Assembly (NCBI GenBank): GCA_030692565.1
Contig: JAUYAO010000008.1
Location: forward strand, 19,305 to 83,304
Source: Nitrospira sp.
GTDB lineage: Bacteria; Nitrospirota; Nitrospiria; Nitrospirales; Nitrospiraceae
Direction: 5' to 3'
DNA: 64,000 nucleotides
The notes beneath the pieces were generated by a model that had not been told where the DNA came from, did not search any database, and saw only the letters and a list, made by a program, of their open reading frames with translations. Position 1 is the stretch's first letter. Every line of letters begins with the position of its first letter. The position numbers and the translations under genes are program-made. Below are positions 55,486-63,695 of the stretch, in pieces.

Positions 55486-55513
55486 CATGGGGGAGCATTC
55501 ACGATCCCCCATG
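55486..55513 (+). terminator. Hairpin terminator or attenuator after oxidase 2
   Basis: The stem CATGGGGGA (55486-55494) with TCCCCCATG (55505-55513), a 10-nt loop, is followed by TATGTTTTA. It lies between oxidase 2 and the next cluster gene, matching the position of the hairpin in cluster 1 although the sequences differ. Confidence 0.62.
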
Positions 55514-55533
55514 TATGTTTTACGGTGGGACAT

Positions 55534-56310
55534 ATGGCAACACGTATAAATCGATTCGTGACGTATCTCTTTGGCTCTCTGATTCTGAGCGGATCCATGA
55601 TCGGGGCAGCTCCGGCAGCAGCCTATGAGGAAACGGCGGTATCCAACGGGGGGACGGTGACGGGGACGGTGCAATTTGCCGGTGACATTCCGGATCCCCA
55701 GCGGTTCGAACTGCGACGGTATTATGATCGGGTCTATTGCGGGGCGCTGTCCGACGGCTCGGGCTATCGACTGTTGCGTGAGGTGGCGGTCGGCGAACAG
55801 CAGGGCTTGAAAGATGTGGTGGTGACGATCGAAGGAGTGACGAAGGGAAAGCCGTTCGAGTTTCAGGAGACGAAACTCGAGGCGAATATCTGCCAATTCG
55901 TGCCGTTCGTCTCGGTCGTGAGAAATGAACATCCGCTCAGCGTGGTGAATCTGGATTCAGTCGCCCACGATTTGCAGTTCTATGAACGGGACCGGGAGCA
56001 TATTTTCATTATGTTTCACCGGCCGGCCCTGACGAAAGCCGGGACCAGCGACATTGTCCGGTTCACCGGAAACCGGCGTGGGGTTACCATGCAATGCGGC
56101 ATGCACCCCTTCATGCAGGGGCACGGACTGGCCGTGGACAATCCCTACTATGCCATCACTGGAACGGAGGGGACCTTTGCCATCAAGGATCTTCCGGCCG
56201 GTACCTATCGCATCAAGGCCTGGCATCCCGTGTTGGGTGAGAGAGGGCAGGAAGTCACGGTGGCGGACAATGGGAGCGCGTCGGTTGGATTTACCTTCGA
56301 CGCGAGATAG
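55534..56310 (+). CDS. Exported cupredoxin-like/carboxypeptidase-regulatory-like protein 2
   Basis: 258 residues from the ATG at 55534 (GGTGGGA upstream), with a signal peptide ending in APAAAY. It is paralogous to the protein at 46764: the same GTV-F-G-P-P--FELRRY-DRV-CGALS start, His in DSVAHDLQ, and MQCGMHPFM as the probable copper-binding CxxHxxM. It ends with a carboxypeptidase-regulatory-like domain. It probably works with oxidase 2 as a redox or copper partner. Confidence 0.75.
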   Translation: MATRINRFVTYLFGSLILSGSMIGAAPAAAYEETAVSNGGTVTGTVQFAGDIPDPQRFELRRYYDRVYCGALSDGSGYRLLREVAVGEQQGLKDVVVTIEGVTKGKPFEFQETKLEANICQFVPFVSVVRNEHPLSVVNLDSVAHDLQFYERDREHIFIMFHRPALTKAGTSDIVRFTGNRRGVTMQCGMHPFMQGHGLAVDNPYYAITGTEGTFAIKDLPAGTYRIKAWHPVLGERGQEVTVADNGSASVGFTFDAR

Positions 56311-56313
56311 GGC

Positions 56314-56817
56314 ATGACGCTGAAAACATATGTGACTGCGTTTGCAATGGCCGTCTGTACCGGCACGATGGTGACATCGGCTGTCATCGCCGAGGGACCA
56401 GCAGTTTCCTCTGTGAGCCGTGTCGAGGTCGTACTGGCCGATCAGTATCGGAGCCAAACGGCGACACTCACCGAAGAATTTACTCAGGCAGGATTGACGA
56501 ACGTTCATTTTCAGTTCGCCAGGCTGGGCCAGCCGCCGCAGAACATCGGCCTTGGCCGGGACGTGCCGGCCGACAAGGCGCGGGAGGCGATCCGTCTGGC
56601 GCTGAAGTATAACCTGGGGGTGGGGATCCTGTTGCCGGAACGATTGTTTCCTCCACGCTTCGTGACGATCGCCTCATCGAATTACGACGACACGGTCGAG
56701 TCCAGAATCGACCAGGCGGCGCTGGCGCAGATGCAGAATCCTGCGTTGACCACGGAAGAGTTCCATGCACTATATCGCACGTTAACGACCATGAAAGAGT
56801 CGCCCGGGCGCTATTAA
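56314..56817 (+). CDS. Small exported protein, cluster-conserved, copy 2
   Basis: 167 residues with a signal peptide (AFAMAVCTGTMVTSAVIAEG). It is the counterpart of the protein at 47548, with matching blocks RVEVVLAD, NVHFQFARLG, NIGLG, ILLPERLFP, and NPALTTEEFHALYR. No family is recognised. It follows the cupredoxin-like gene by 3 nt and precedes the SmbP-like gene by 9 nt, so it is in the same operon. Confidence 0.65.
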   Translation: MTLKTYVTAFAMAVCTGTMVTSAVIAEGPAVSSVSRVEVVLADQYRSQTATLTEEFTQAGLTNVHFQFARLGQPPQNIGLGRDVPADKAREAIRLALKYNLGVGILLPERLFPPRFVTIASSNYDDTVESRIDQAALAQMQNPALTTEEFHALYRTLTTMKESPGRY

Positions 56818-56826
56818 GGAGAGCCG

Positions 56827-57258
56827 GTGAGAAAGCTTCACGTATCCGTCGGTCGTATTGTGTGTGCGAGTCTTCTTGCTGCCGTTTTTTCCGGCGGTCT
56901 TTCGTTCGGGCCTCGTACGGCTCATGCATCCGAGCCGATAATGCAAGAACGGAGAGATGCGTTGATGAAGAACGTGGAGGACATGATGGCGCATGGCGGC
57001 ATGGGGGACGCCAAGGCGATCGTCCATCACTGCGAAGCCGCCGCCGGTGACGCCGAAGCCATTCTCAAGCAGCTGCCGGATTCAGATCCCCGCCGGAGTC
57101 AGGCCCTTGTGCCCCTCACCGATGTGATTCAACAGTGCAAGCGCGTAGCGGCCGCCGGCGTTCACGCCGATCCCGGTCAGTTGCTCAATCCTGCAAGTAA
57201 AGCCAGTGCCGCTGCCAGGGCTTCAATCAAAGCTCTGGGATTGGCAAAGACGAATTAG
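56827..57258 (+). CDS. SmbP-like small metal-binding protein 2
   Basis: 143 residues, GTG start with AAGGAGAGCCG upstream, and a signal peptide (AAVFSGGLSFGPRTAHA). The helical mature part matches the cluster 1 paralogue: DMMAHGGMGDAKAIVHHCEAA, then IQQCKRVAAAGVHADPGQLLNPASKA. It has fewer histidines than typical SmbP, so metal binding is likely but weaker evidence. It ends oxidase cluster 2. Confidence 0.7.
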   Translation: MRKLHVSVGRIVCASLLAAVFSGGLSFGPRTAHASEPIMQERRDALMKNVEDMMAHGGMGDAKAIVHHCEAAAGDAEAILKQLPDSDPRRSQALVPLTDVIQQCKRVAAAGVHADPGQLLNPASKASAAARASIKALGLAKTN

Positions 57259-57358
57259 GGCGGGGTGCTGAGGAGCGGCTATTCTTTCACCGTCACGGTC
57301 ATGCTGACTGGCCGGGTCGGGAGGTGTACGTCGCTATGCCAGATGTTTGACCTCAAAC

Positions 57359-57829
57359 TCATTGCTGGATATGGGGGGGCAAGACTAGGTCGAGACGCTT
57401 GGCGAGCCGAATGATGACCGTATTGATTCCGGACTCGGCATCGAGCTGGGTGAAAAATTCTTCAACTTCGATGCCCAGAATGCCTTGGAGCCGGTCGCGC
57501 AGCTGGGCTTCTCCTGAGCGGAATGCTGCGGTATGCATCTGTTGGAGTTGGACTCTGCCTTCCGGCGACTGCGCGAGGAGTTGCTCTGCCGGGATCGGGC
57601 GGCGCGGGGCGAGAGTGACTTCAATCACATTATCGATCATTTGAATGCGGACATGGGAATAGTGCAATGCAAGATAATCCCGATGGAAGTTCAAGACCGC
57701 CAGCATCACCTGGTATTCCACATCCGCTTTCGTTTTGGTTGCAGCGGGAAGCATCGGTCTTGTCTCCATACAGTCAACTGATCCGTTTACCGGTGCCGGG
57801 GGCTGCGAGTGAGCGGCTGGGCCAGTCAT
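57359..57829 (-). CDS. DUF2294 (MpsC-like) domain protein
   Basis: 156 residues. The segment YSHVRIQMIDNVIEVTLAPRRPIPAEQLLAQSPEG followed by helices and IEVEEFFTQLDAESGINTVIIRL fits the DUF2294 pattern, a family sometimes named Na+-translocating MpsC. An ATG at residue 21 (57769) is an alternative start. It has no membrane helix. A second member lies at 61634. The function in this organism is unknown. Confidence 0.65.
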   Translation of the reverse strand: MTGPAAHSQPPAPVNGSVDCMETRPMLPAATKTKADVEYQVMLAVLNFHRDYLALHYSHVRIQMIDNVIEVTLAPRRPIPAEQLLAQSPEGRVQLQQMHTAAFRSGEAQLRDRLQGILGIEVEEFFTQLDAESGINTVIIRLAKRLDLVLPPHIQQ

Positions 57830-57989
57830 CCGGGAAAGCCTCTTGTTCCCGGGATAAGGCTCAGGGGTGCGGCATCAGGGCATACGCCGTCATTTGCCGG
57901 TAAATCAGGAGATGCGTCCCTCTAGCGTGATTGCTGAGGCGCCGCTGCGAAAGGTACGCCCCCTCGCAGCGGCAGCCAATGGGCCAAGG

Positions 57990-58340
57990 CTAGTACGCCT
58001 TGCTGAATCCTGCCTCGCCGTCGTAGTTCCACAACTTTTGGGCGGCAGACCACCACCAGCCCTGTTTGGTCAAGGCGTCCAAGAATGTGTTGACGTCCGC
58101 GTCTTGCACATCCTTGGACGCCATAAACCGGCAGCGGTACCAATTGACCTGCAGCAAATCGGGACTCACGAAGCCGGGCCAGACCTTCGTGCCACGGTTC
58201 GAAATGAATTCACATTTGAACGGCCCGATATCGTCGAACTTCGGGATCCCCTTCTCGGTGATGAGGTACATATCGACCCCGACCAATTTAATCTCGCGTT
58301 TCTTCTTCGTCGCTTTTGCAATGTCAGTGCATGTTGGCAT
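57990..58340 (-). CDS. Detached isocitrate dehydrogenase C-terminal-like domain
   Basis: 116 residues from the ATG at 58340, which has AAGGAG upstream (an earlier ATG at 58358 is less likely). The sequence KLVGVDMYLITEKG, then EFISNRGTKVWPGFVSPDLLQVNWYRCRF and LTKQGWWW, resembles the extra C-terminal domain fused to Thermus-type isocitrate dehydrogenases. Here it is encoded separately, 37 bp downstream of the dehydrogenase on the same strand. It may reassociate with the enzyme. The call rests on remembered similarity. Confidence 0.65.
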   Translation of the reverse strand: MPTCTDIAKATKKKREIKLVGVDMYLITEKGIPKFDDIGPFKCEFISNRGTKVWPGFVSPDLLQVNWYRCRFMASKDVQDADVNTFLDALTKQGWWWSAAQKLWNYDGEAGFSKAY

Positions 58341-58377
58341 GGTGTTCTCCTTGTTCATTCAGCCGGTAGTCTCGAAC

Positions 58378-59394
58378 TCAGGCCGTCGCGTGCATTTTAT
58401 CCACGATGGCTTGCGCATACTCGTCCGTTGTTGCGGTTCCGCCGACGTCGTACGTCACGTGCTTCCGCTCGTCGAGGACGGCAAACATCGCCTTTTGTAT
58501 CCGATCGGCTGCCGCTTCCTCCTTCAACCAGCGCAGCATCATGATTCCGGAGACCAGCACGGCCGAGGGATTGACCTTCTTCAGCCCGGCATACTTCGGG
58601 GCAGAGCCGTGGACCGCTTCGAAAATCGCGCAGTTGTCGCCCACGTTGGCGCCCGGCGCGAAGCCCAGACCGCCGACCAATCCGGCGCAGAGATCCGTCA
58701 GAATGTCGCCGTACAGATTCGGGAGCACCAGGCAATCGAACTGCGCTGGATTTCTCACGAGCTGCATGCAGCAATTATCCACGATGATGTCGCCGGATTC
58801 GATGTCCGGGTATTTCTTGGCGACCTCTCTGAAGGCATCGAGAAAGAGCCCGTCGGTCATCTTCATGATATTGGCCTTGTGGACGCAGTAGATCTTCTTG
58901 CGTCCGTTGGCTTTTGCCCACTTGAAGGCAAACTCGGCGATGCGATAGGAGCCCGGCCAGGTGATGACTTTCAAACATTGCGCCACTTCGTCGGACACCA
59001 TATGCTCGATGGCGGCGTAGCAGTCTTCGGTGTTCTCCCGAAAGTTCAGGATATCGATCTTGTCCCAGGGCCGCTTGAGCACCGGAATCAGTTTCGCCGG
59101 ACGCACATTCGCATAGAGATCGAACACCTTCCGCAAGGTCACGTTCGCGCTCTTGTGACCGGTCCCGATCGGCGTGGTCGTGGGGCCTTTCAGTGCGATC
59201 TTGTTTCTGGCGATGGCTTGGACCGTCTTATCCGGCAGCAATGTGCCGTGCTTATCCAGGCAGTCCAGTCCGATCTCTTCGTACTCCCATTTGATATCGA
59301 CGCCGCTGGCATCGATCACCAGCCGCACCGCTTCGCAAATTTCCGGGCCGGTGCCCTCTCCCGGTAACATCGTCACGATATGTTGCGTACCCAT
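58378..59394 (-). CDS. Isocitrate/isopropylmalate dehydrogenase family enzyme, probably isocitrate dehydrogenase
   Basis: 338 residues. The N-terminal MLPGEGTGPEICEAV and the substrate-binding LKGPTTTPIGTGHKSANVTLRK carry the Ser/Asn pattern of isocitrate dehydrogenases. Further features are the FRENTEDCYAAIEH loop, KANIMKMTDGLF, the metal-binding aspartates in NCCMQLVRNPAQFD and NLYGDILTDLCAGLVGG, and HGSAPKYAG. It oxidises isocitrate to 2-oxoglutarate, a reaction (or its reverse) central to the oxidative or reductive TCA cycle. The start at 59394 has AAGGGAGG upstream; longer frames are not conserved. Confidence 0.88.
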   Translation of the reverse strand: MGTQHIVTMLPGEGTGPEICEAVRLVIDASGVDIKWEYEEIGLDCLDKHGTLLPDKTVQAIARNKIALKGPTTTPIGTGHKSANVTLRKVFDLYANVRPAKLIPVLKRPWDKIDILNFRENTEDCYAAIEHMVSDEVAQCLKVITWPGSYRIAEFAFKWAKANGRKKIYCVHKANIMKMTDGLFLDAFREVAKKYPDIESGDIIVDNCCMQLVRNPAQFDCLVLPNLYGDILTDLCAGLVGGLGFAPGANVGDNCAIFEAVHGSAPKYAGLKKVNPSAVLVSGIMMLRWLKEEAAADRIQKAMFAVLDERKHVTYDVGGTATTDEYAQAIVDKMHATA

Positions 59395-59952
59395 TGAACA
59401 ACCTCCCTTAAGCAGCAAGGGGGATCGGACCATCCGCTCCCATGACTTGTCATGTTTGCAAATCAGATTCCAGACTGAGATGGGACTCCTCAGCGAGCAC
59501 ACTATCGAATTATTACCGAGAATTAGCGCAATCTGACGATAGGGTGATTGTGGCAAGCATGGAGTTCTCTTGTCGCGGCGAATGTCGCGTGCGTCGGTGC
59601 ACGGGCTGCGCTCCGAGGTGTGCGCTTATGCTCGGTTGCCAGCTCCGCTCAGATTGTCTTAGACCGATCAGAGGGGTGTTGCGAGTACGTTGTCACCGCA
59701 CGAGTTTAGCCAGGTCCAGGTTTTCTGCTAGGGAACGGGGAGGGTATAGGCCTGAGAGTTTATCGAGCGGGCGATCAAGCCCGGTTGCGGAAGGCCCCGA
59801 AATCCCAGTTCGGTCTGGTCTGGTCTGGTCTCGTCTAGTTTTCAGGAGTGGGTTATCAGCTGTCACGGTTTCTCTAGCGATAGCTCACCCACGGGCAGGC
59901 CGCAGAGACGCATCGCTGCTTGCAGATGGATATGTGGTGGCTTGCTCCACGG
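59395..59952. other. Intergenic region, no gene supported
   Basis: About 560 bp between the divergently oriented leader of the dehydrogenase and the end of the methyltransferase gene. A plus-strand frame at 59442-59999 is rich in Arg/Ser/Cys and lacks any recognisable protein character. A (GGTCT)n-like run lies near 59812-59835. I see no clear promoter or terminator. Confidence 0.5.
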
Positions 59953-60861
59953 CTAAGAAAGAAGTGAATTTAGAATCTCTAAGTGTGATTTGTTCTTAAC
60001 CTTTGACTCCCGTAGCCGTTGGTTCAGCTTGGAAAACAGTTTATACATTCCGCCCCCCGCAATCAGATATTCGAACCATCCCTTTTGCCGAAGTCTCAGG
60101 GCAAGAGAAGAAACGGTGTCTTGTGTGGGCAATGTGATGTGGCTTTGCCGGCGTTTCCGTTTGAATAAAATTCGGAGGTTCGATCGGGCCTCTATAACCA
60201 GAGGGTCAAAGTATTTGCTGGCACAAGCGGATAGCGTCGCCCTATTAAAGTAGAACAGGTGCGCTTTGAAATATATATTGTGCGGCGAAGCATCGTTTGT
60301 TTCTATATTAGGAACCTCAATGAACAGCGATCCCCCTTCGTTCAGCATGGACCACGCCATCTTAAAGGACTCGAAATTGGGCATATGCTCAAGTACATGA
60401 AACATTGTAATAATGTCGTAGGTTTCTCGTGTCTCGCATAATTCTCCAGTCTTGATTTCCACGCCGTACTGATTTCTGGCAAACTTTGAATAGCCGATAT
60501 TCGGCTCAATACCTTTGGAGTCATACCCTCGGGTTTTGGAAATATAGACAAATTCTCCCCCGCCTGCACCTACGTCAAGCAATTTGCCGCCGTGAACCCC
60601 ATGAGATTGTAAGAAATTAACTCGCTCAATCGCCGCCATGCCAGCCCTGTAAATATGCTTGGCTTTTGGCATATATGTTTTCTTGTAGTCTGTTCTATAG
60701 GTATGAGCGTAAAAGTGGCGAAGTTCCGTTTTCGAAGGCATCGGATCTTGTTGAACAAGCCCGCAACCGCCGCATATGGCCACATTCAAGGCACCGTGTG
60801 ATTTAGCGTCTACCGTAGAGATCGTTGAGAGCGATGTCTGTCCACATAAAACACACGGCAT
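59953..60861 (-). CDS. Zinc-ribbon class I SAM-dependent methyltransferase
   Basis: 302 residues. An N-terminal zinc ribbon (MPCVLCG ... ICGGCGLVQQDP) is followed by a class I methyltransferase core with SAM-binding LLDVGAGGGEFVY near residue 94 and MFHVLEHMPN near residue 155. This architecture is common in enzymes that methylate sugars or in capsule and secondary-metabolite loci. G+C is lower than in the neighbours, suggesting horizontal acquisition. The substrate is unknown. Confidence 0.78.
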   Translation of the reverse strand: MPCVLCGQTSLSTISTVDAKSHGALNVAICGGCGLVQQDPMPSKTELRHFYAHTYRTDYKKTYMPKAKHIYRAGMAAIERVNFLQSHGVHGGKLLDVGAGGGEFVYISKTRGYDSKGIEPNIGYSKFARNQYGVEIKTGELCETRETYDIITMFHVLEHMPNFESFKMAWSMLNEGGSLFIEVPNIETNDASPHNIYFKAHLFYFNRATLSACASKYFDPLVIEARSNLRILFKRKRRQSHITLPTQDTVSSLALRLRQKGWFEYLIAGGGMYKLFSKLNQRLRESKVKNKSHLEILNSLLS

Positions 60862-60921
60862 TATCTTGCTCTCCTTTGGGCTGAGGCGGTACCTGTCGGC
60901 AGATGCGGCGACAGGCGCTCC

Positions 60922-61629
60922 CTATTCGTTGGCCAGCACATTGATGCGGTGCGCCAGGCAGCCGGCGCTGAATCCGTTATTGATGTTGACCACCCCCACG
61001 CTGGAAGCGCACGAATTGAGCATGGTCAAAAGAGGGGCGATGCCGCCAAAGCTGGCCCCGTAGCCGATGCTCGTCGGAACCGCGATCACCGGGCAGTTGA
61101 CCAGTCCCCCGACGACGCTCGGAAGCGCCCCGTCCATGCCGGCCACCACCACCACGACACGGGCCCGCAAGAGCCTGCTATGACGGGCAAGGACTCGGTG
61201 CAAACCGGCCACCCCTACGTCGCAGATCACCTCCACCAGACTCCCTAAGACTTCGGCCGTGACCCGGGCCTCTTCTGCTACCGGGGTGTCGGCTGTGCCG
61301 GCGGTGACGATCAATACATCTCCGCTTGGCCTCCGTGTTGGGTGACATACCGTGACGGCGCGGGACAACTCATGATAGACGGCATGGCGATTCAGACGCA
61401 GCAAGACACGTGCGACCTTGGGTGCAACGCGAGGCACCAAGAGATGCTGATGCTGAGCCAGCAGCTTGCGCGCAAGGCTGACAATTTCTTGTTGGGTTTT
61501 TCCGTCACAGAACACGACGGGCGGAAATCCTTGCCGTGCGGACCGCAGCATGCCCTGAGATACGCCATCGCCGCTCTCACAGGGCTTCTTTGAGCGTACA
61601 TTGGTAGCTAGTGTGGACTTCCTTATCAT
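60922..61629 (-). CDS. larB: Pyridinium-3,5-biscarboxylic acid mononucleotide synthase (LarB), short N-terminus
   Basis: 235 residues with the LarB core: RQGFPPVVFCDGKTQQEI near residue 32, then DVLIVTAGTADTPVAEEA, DVGVAGLHRV, VVVVAGMDGALPSVVGGL and GYGASFGGIAPLLTMLNSC. LarB carboxylates and hydrolyses NaAD in nickel-pincer cofactor synthesis. The usual about 40-50-residue N-terminal helical region is shortened to about 30 unrelated residues. larC, larE and larA are not in the window. The upstream DUF2294 gene ends 4 nt before it. Confidence 0.85.
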   Translation of the reverse strand: MIRKSTLATNVRSKKPCESGDGVSQGMLRSARQGFPPVVFCDGKTQQEIVSLARKLLAQHQHLLVPRVAPKVARVLLRLNRHAVYHELSRAVTVCHPTRRPSGDVLIVTAGTADTPVAEEARVTAEVLGSLVEVICDVGVAGLHRVLARHSRLLRARVVVVVAGMDGALPSVVGGLVNCPVIAVPTSIGYGASFGGIAPLLTMLNSCASSVGVVNINNGFSAGCLAHRINVLANE

Positions 61630-61633
61630 CCCA

Positions 61634-62005
61634 TCAGTCCTCGTCGTGTGAGGTAAACAGAAATGCCATCACCTGCTCACCGGTAGAGACGGCGAAATCC
61701 GTCAAGACATCAGTTACCACCATGCCCGTGATCGCCGCGACCTGGTTCACCAGGATGCGGCGCTGTTGAGCAAATAGCGTGCGATACAGCTGCTTCACCA
61801 GCGCCTGACCCTCTTCTGTCCGAGCAAGGTGCTGTTCCGCCGCCGGCAGTACGCCCTGCGAACGAACGATGATCATGTCGGAGGCTACGAGCACGCGGAT
61901 GCGCTCGGCGAAGCTGCCCGCCATGAACTCCAACTGAAACTGGCAGACCGCCTTGCGAACAGCCGCTTCCAGGGCTCCCTGCTGCTGTAAGGCCTCACTG
62001 TGCAT
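61634..62005 (-). CDS. DUF2294 (MpsC-like) domain protein, second copy
   Basis: 123 residues with the DUF2294 layout: EFMAGSFAERIRVLVASDMIIVRSQGVLPAAEQHLARTEEG, a helical region and a final strand set (TGMVVTDVLTDFAVSTGEQVMAFLF). It is soluble, without a signal. It probably forms an operon with larB. The function is unknown; relatedness to the protein at 57359 is at the family level only. Confidence 0.65.
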   Translation of the reverse strand: MHSEALQQQGALEAAVRKAVCQFQLEFMAGSFAERIRVLVASDMIIVRSQGVLPAAEQHLARTEEGQALVKQLYRTLFAQQRRILVNQVAAITGMVVTDVLTDFAVSTGEQVMAFLFTSHDED

Positions 62006-62149
62006 CGTTCAGCCTCTCCTCGGGCTGTGTCATCTGTAGCACCAGCCCGGCTGGATGCGACATGAAGCCTCCGTCAGCAGCTCTACCACGAGCACCTGTC
62101 GTCTACTGGCGCATTCGGACTTCGCATGGATCTGTTGGTTCTTCATGCC

Positions 62150-62551
62150 TTAGCTGTCTGCACATCCCGAGAGAGAGGGAACCGACAAGAGCGCCACAGA
62201 GAGCGCTTGCCGCTGCACTGGCTTCTCCATCCAGTCCTGTGCCCCCGCACTCAGTAGCTGCCGGCCGAGCTGAGGAGTCATGAGGGCGCTCATCATGATC
62301 ACCGGTAGATCGTGGTAGTAGCGCTTGATCGCATGCAGCGTTTCCAATCCATCCATCGTGGGCATCACAAGATCCAACAGGACGACATCGACCCGGCTAC
62401 ATTGGAGAACCTCTAACGTCTCCCAGCCGGAAGCGGCCTGCACCGGTTCGTACCGCCAGTGCGCCAGCAAATCGCAGAGAAACATACGGATATCGGCATC
62501 ATCGTCGACAACCAGAACCCGCCGCCGAGGTTTCCACTGTTTGCTCGCCAT
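62150..62551 (-). CDS. Receiver-only response regulator
   Basis: 133 residues, a single CheY-like receiver domain. The acidic pair is in VLVVDDDADIR, the phospho-acceptor Asp is in VVLLDLVMPTMDG, and the conserved Lys is in DWMEKPV. There is no output domain, so it would act through protein contacts. No kinase is adjacent. It lies 13 nt downstream of the TsaC-like gene on the same strand. Confidence 0.88.
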   Translation of the reverse strand: MASKQWKPRRRVLVVDDDADIRMFLCDLLAHWRYEPVQAASGWETLEVLQCSRVDVVLLDLVMPTMDGLETLHAIKRYYHDLPVIMMSALMTPQLGRQLLSAGAQDWMEKPVQRQALSVALLSVPSLSGCADS

Positions 62552-62564
62552 GACGACACCCTCC

Positions 62565-63584
62565 TTAGCCTTCCTCGTTCACAGAGGCCTGCACTTCGAA
62601 TTGAACGGGTACCGCACAGCGTCGGAGCCGGTCCATGATCGCCAGACCGAGGCCCTGATCCTCGCAGGGCACGGCGTACAGACGGTCGAGGCCTAGCGCA
62701 TCCAGCCGCCGCAGTGCGGCGAATAAATTCCGCGCGGCCTCCCGCAGATCGCCCGACGCCGAGAGCACTTCGATCGCACAGAACCTCTCGTCCACATGGC
62801 CCGGTGCCGACATGGCCAGCAGTCCGGCGCGCTCATGGGCATGCAGAACGGGTCTGACTTCCGGAGCCGCCAGAACCGTCATCGGAGTGCGGGTTGCGTA
62901 ATGGCGGGGAAGCTGGCCCGGCGCGACCATCGTCCGGCTGGCAGGTGTTCGCACGACCGGGCCAATGACTTTTCGGAGGGCTGCGAGCGTGACCGTACCT
63001 GGGCGCAGGAATTCCGGCCAGGCTCCGCCCATCGATACGATGGTGGACTCGACACCAATCGGGCACGGCCCTCCGTCGAGAATCAGATCGACGCGATCGC
63101 CGAGCCCCTCGACGACATGTTGCGCGCACGTCGGACTGACATAGCCGAACGGATTGGCGCTCGGTGCGGCAATCGGGACGCCTGCCTCCCGAATCAGCGC
63201 CTGTGCCACGGTATGGGCGGGCATCCGAATCGCGACAGTGGGAAGGCCGGCCGTCACGAGATCGGGAACGTCCGCCCGCTTCGGCAACACGAGGGTCAGC
63301 GGACCTGGCCAGAAGGCATCTATGAGTCGGTGGGCGCGTGTCGATACGAACGGAGTCAGTGACTCCAGCGTCGCCCGGTCCGCGATGTGCACGATGAGGG
63401 GATCGAAATGGGGCCGCTGCTTGGCCTCGAAGACGCGCGCCACCGCCTCTGGGTTCAGCGCATCGCAGCCGAGCCCGTACACGGTTTCCGTCGGGAAGGC
63501 GACGAGTCCTCCCTGGCGGATGATTGCGCCAGCCATCCGAATCGACTCCGGATTTGAGGCAGGAAGGACTGTCGCCGCCGCCAT
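62565..63584 (-). CDS. L-threonylcarbamoyladenylate synthase (Sua5/TsaC type)
   Basis: 339 residues with a YrdC domain (GGLVAFPTETVYGLGCDA near residue 27, KQRPHFDPLIVHI, LPTVAIRMPAH, APSANPFGYVSPT) and a C-terminal Sua5 extension after about residue 210. It makes threonylcarbamoyl-AMP for tRNA t6A37. The start at 63584 has AGGGCAGC upstream; 63599 is an alternative ATG. Confidence 0.93.
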   Translation of the reverse strand: MAAATVLPASNPESIRMAGAIIRQGGLVAFPTETVYGLGCDALNPEAVARVFEAKQRPHFDPLIVHIADRATLESLTPFVSTRAHRLIDAFWPGPLTLVLPKRADVPDLVTAGLPTVAIRMPAHTVAQALIREAGVPIAAPSANPFGYVSPTCAQHVVEGLGDRVDLILDGGPCPIGVESTIVSMGGAWPEFLRPGTVTLAALRKVIGPVVRTPASRTMVAPGQLPRHYATRTPMTVLAAPEVRPVLHAHERAGLLAMSAPGHVDERFCAIEVLSASGDLREAARNLFAALRRLDALGLDRLYAVPCEDQGLGLAIMDRLRRCAVPVQFEVQASVNEEG

Positions 63585-63599
63585 TATGCTGCCCTGCAT

Positions 63600-63695
63600 G
63601 AGGGGGTGAGTGGATGTTGCGTCGGCGCACTCATTGTGTCACCGTTCACCCGCATGAAGTCCCCTCGGTTCACCTTGCACGCCTCACGTTTCACT
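63600..63695. other. Short spacer with degenerate GTGAAACGTGA-type words
   Basis: The 96-bp gap contains TCACGTTTCACT, GTTCACC and TTCACCTTGCACG words similar to those at 30248-30285 and 32176-32271. No gene is present. Confidence 0.4.

Noticed and set aside
58066..59367. Plus-strand frame of 433 codons opposite isocitrate dehydrogenase
   Set aside because: The minus strand encodes an unmistakable dehydrogenase and its C-terminal-like domain; the plus frame has no family features.
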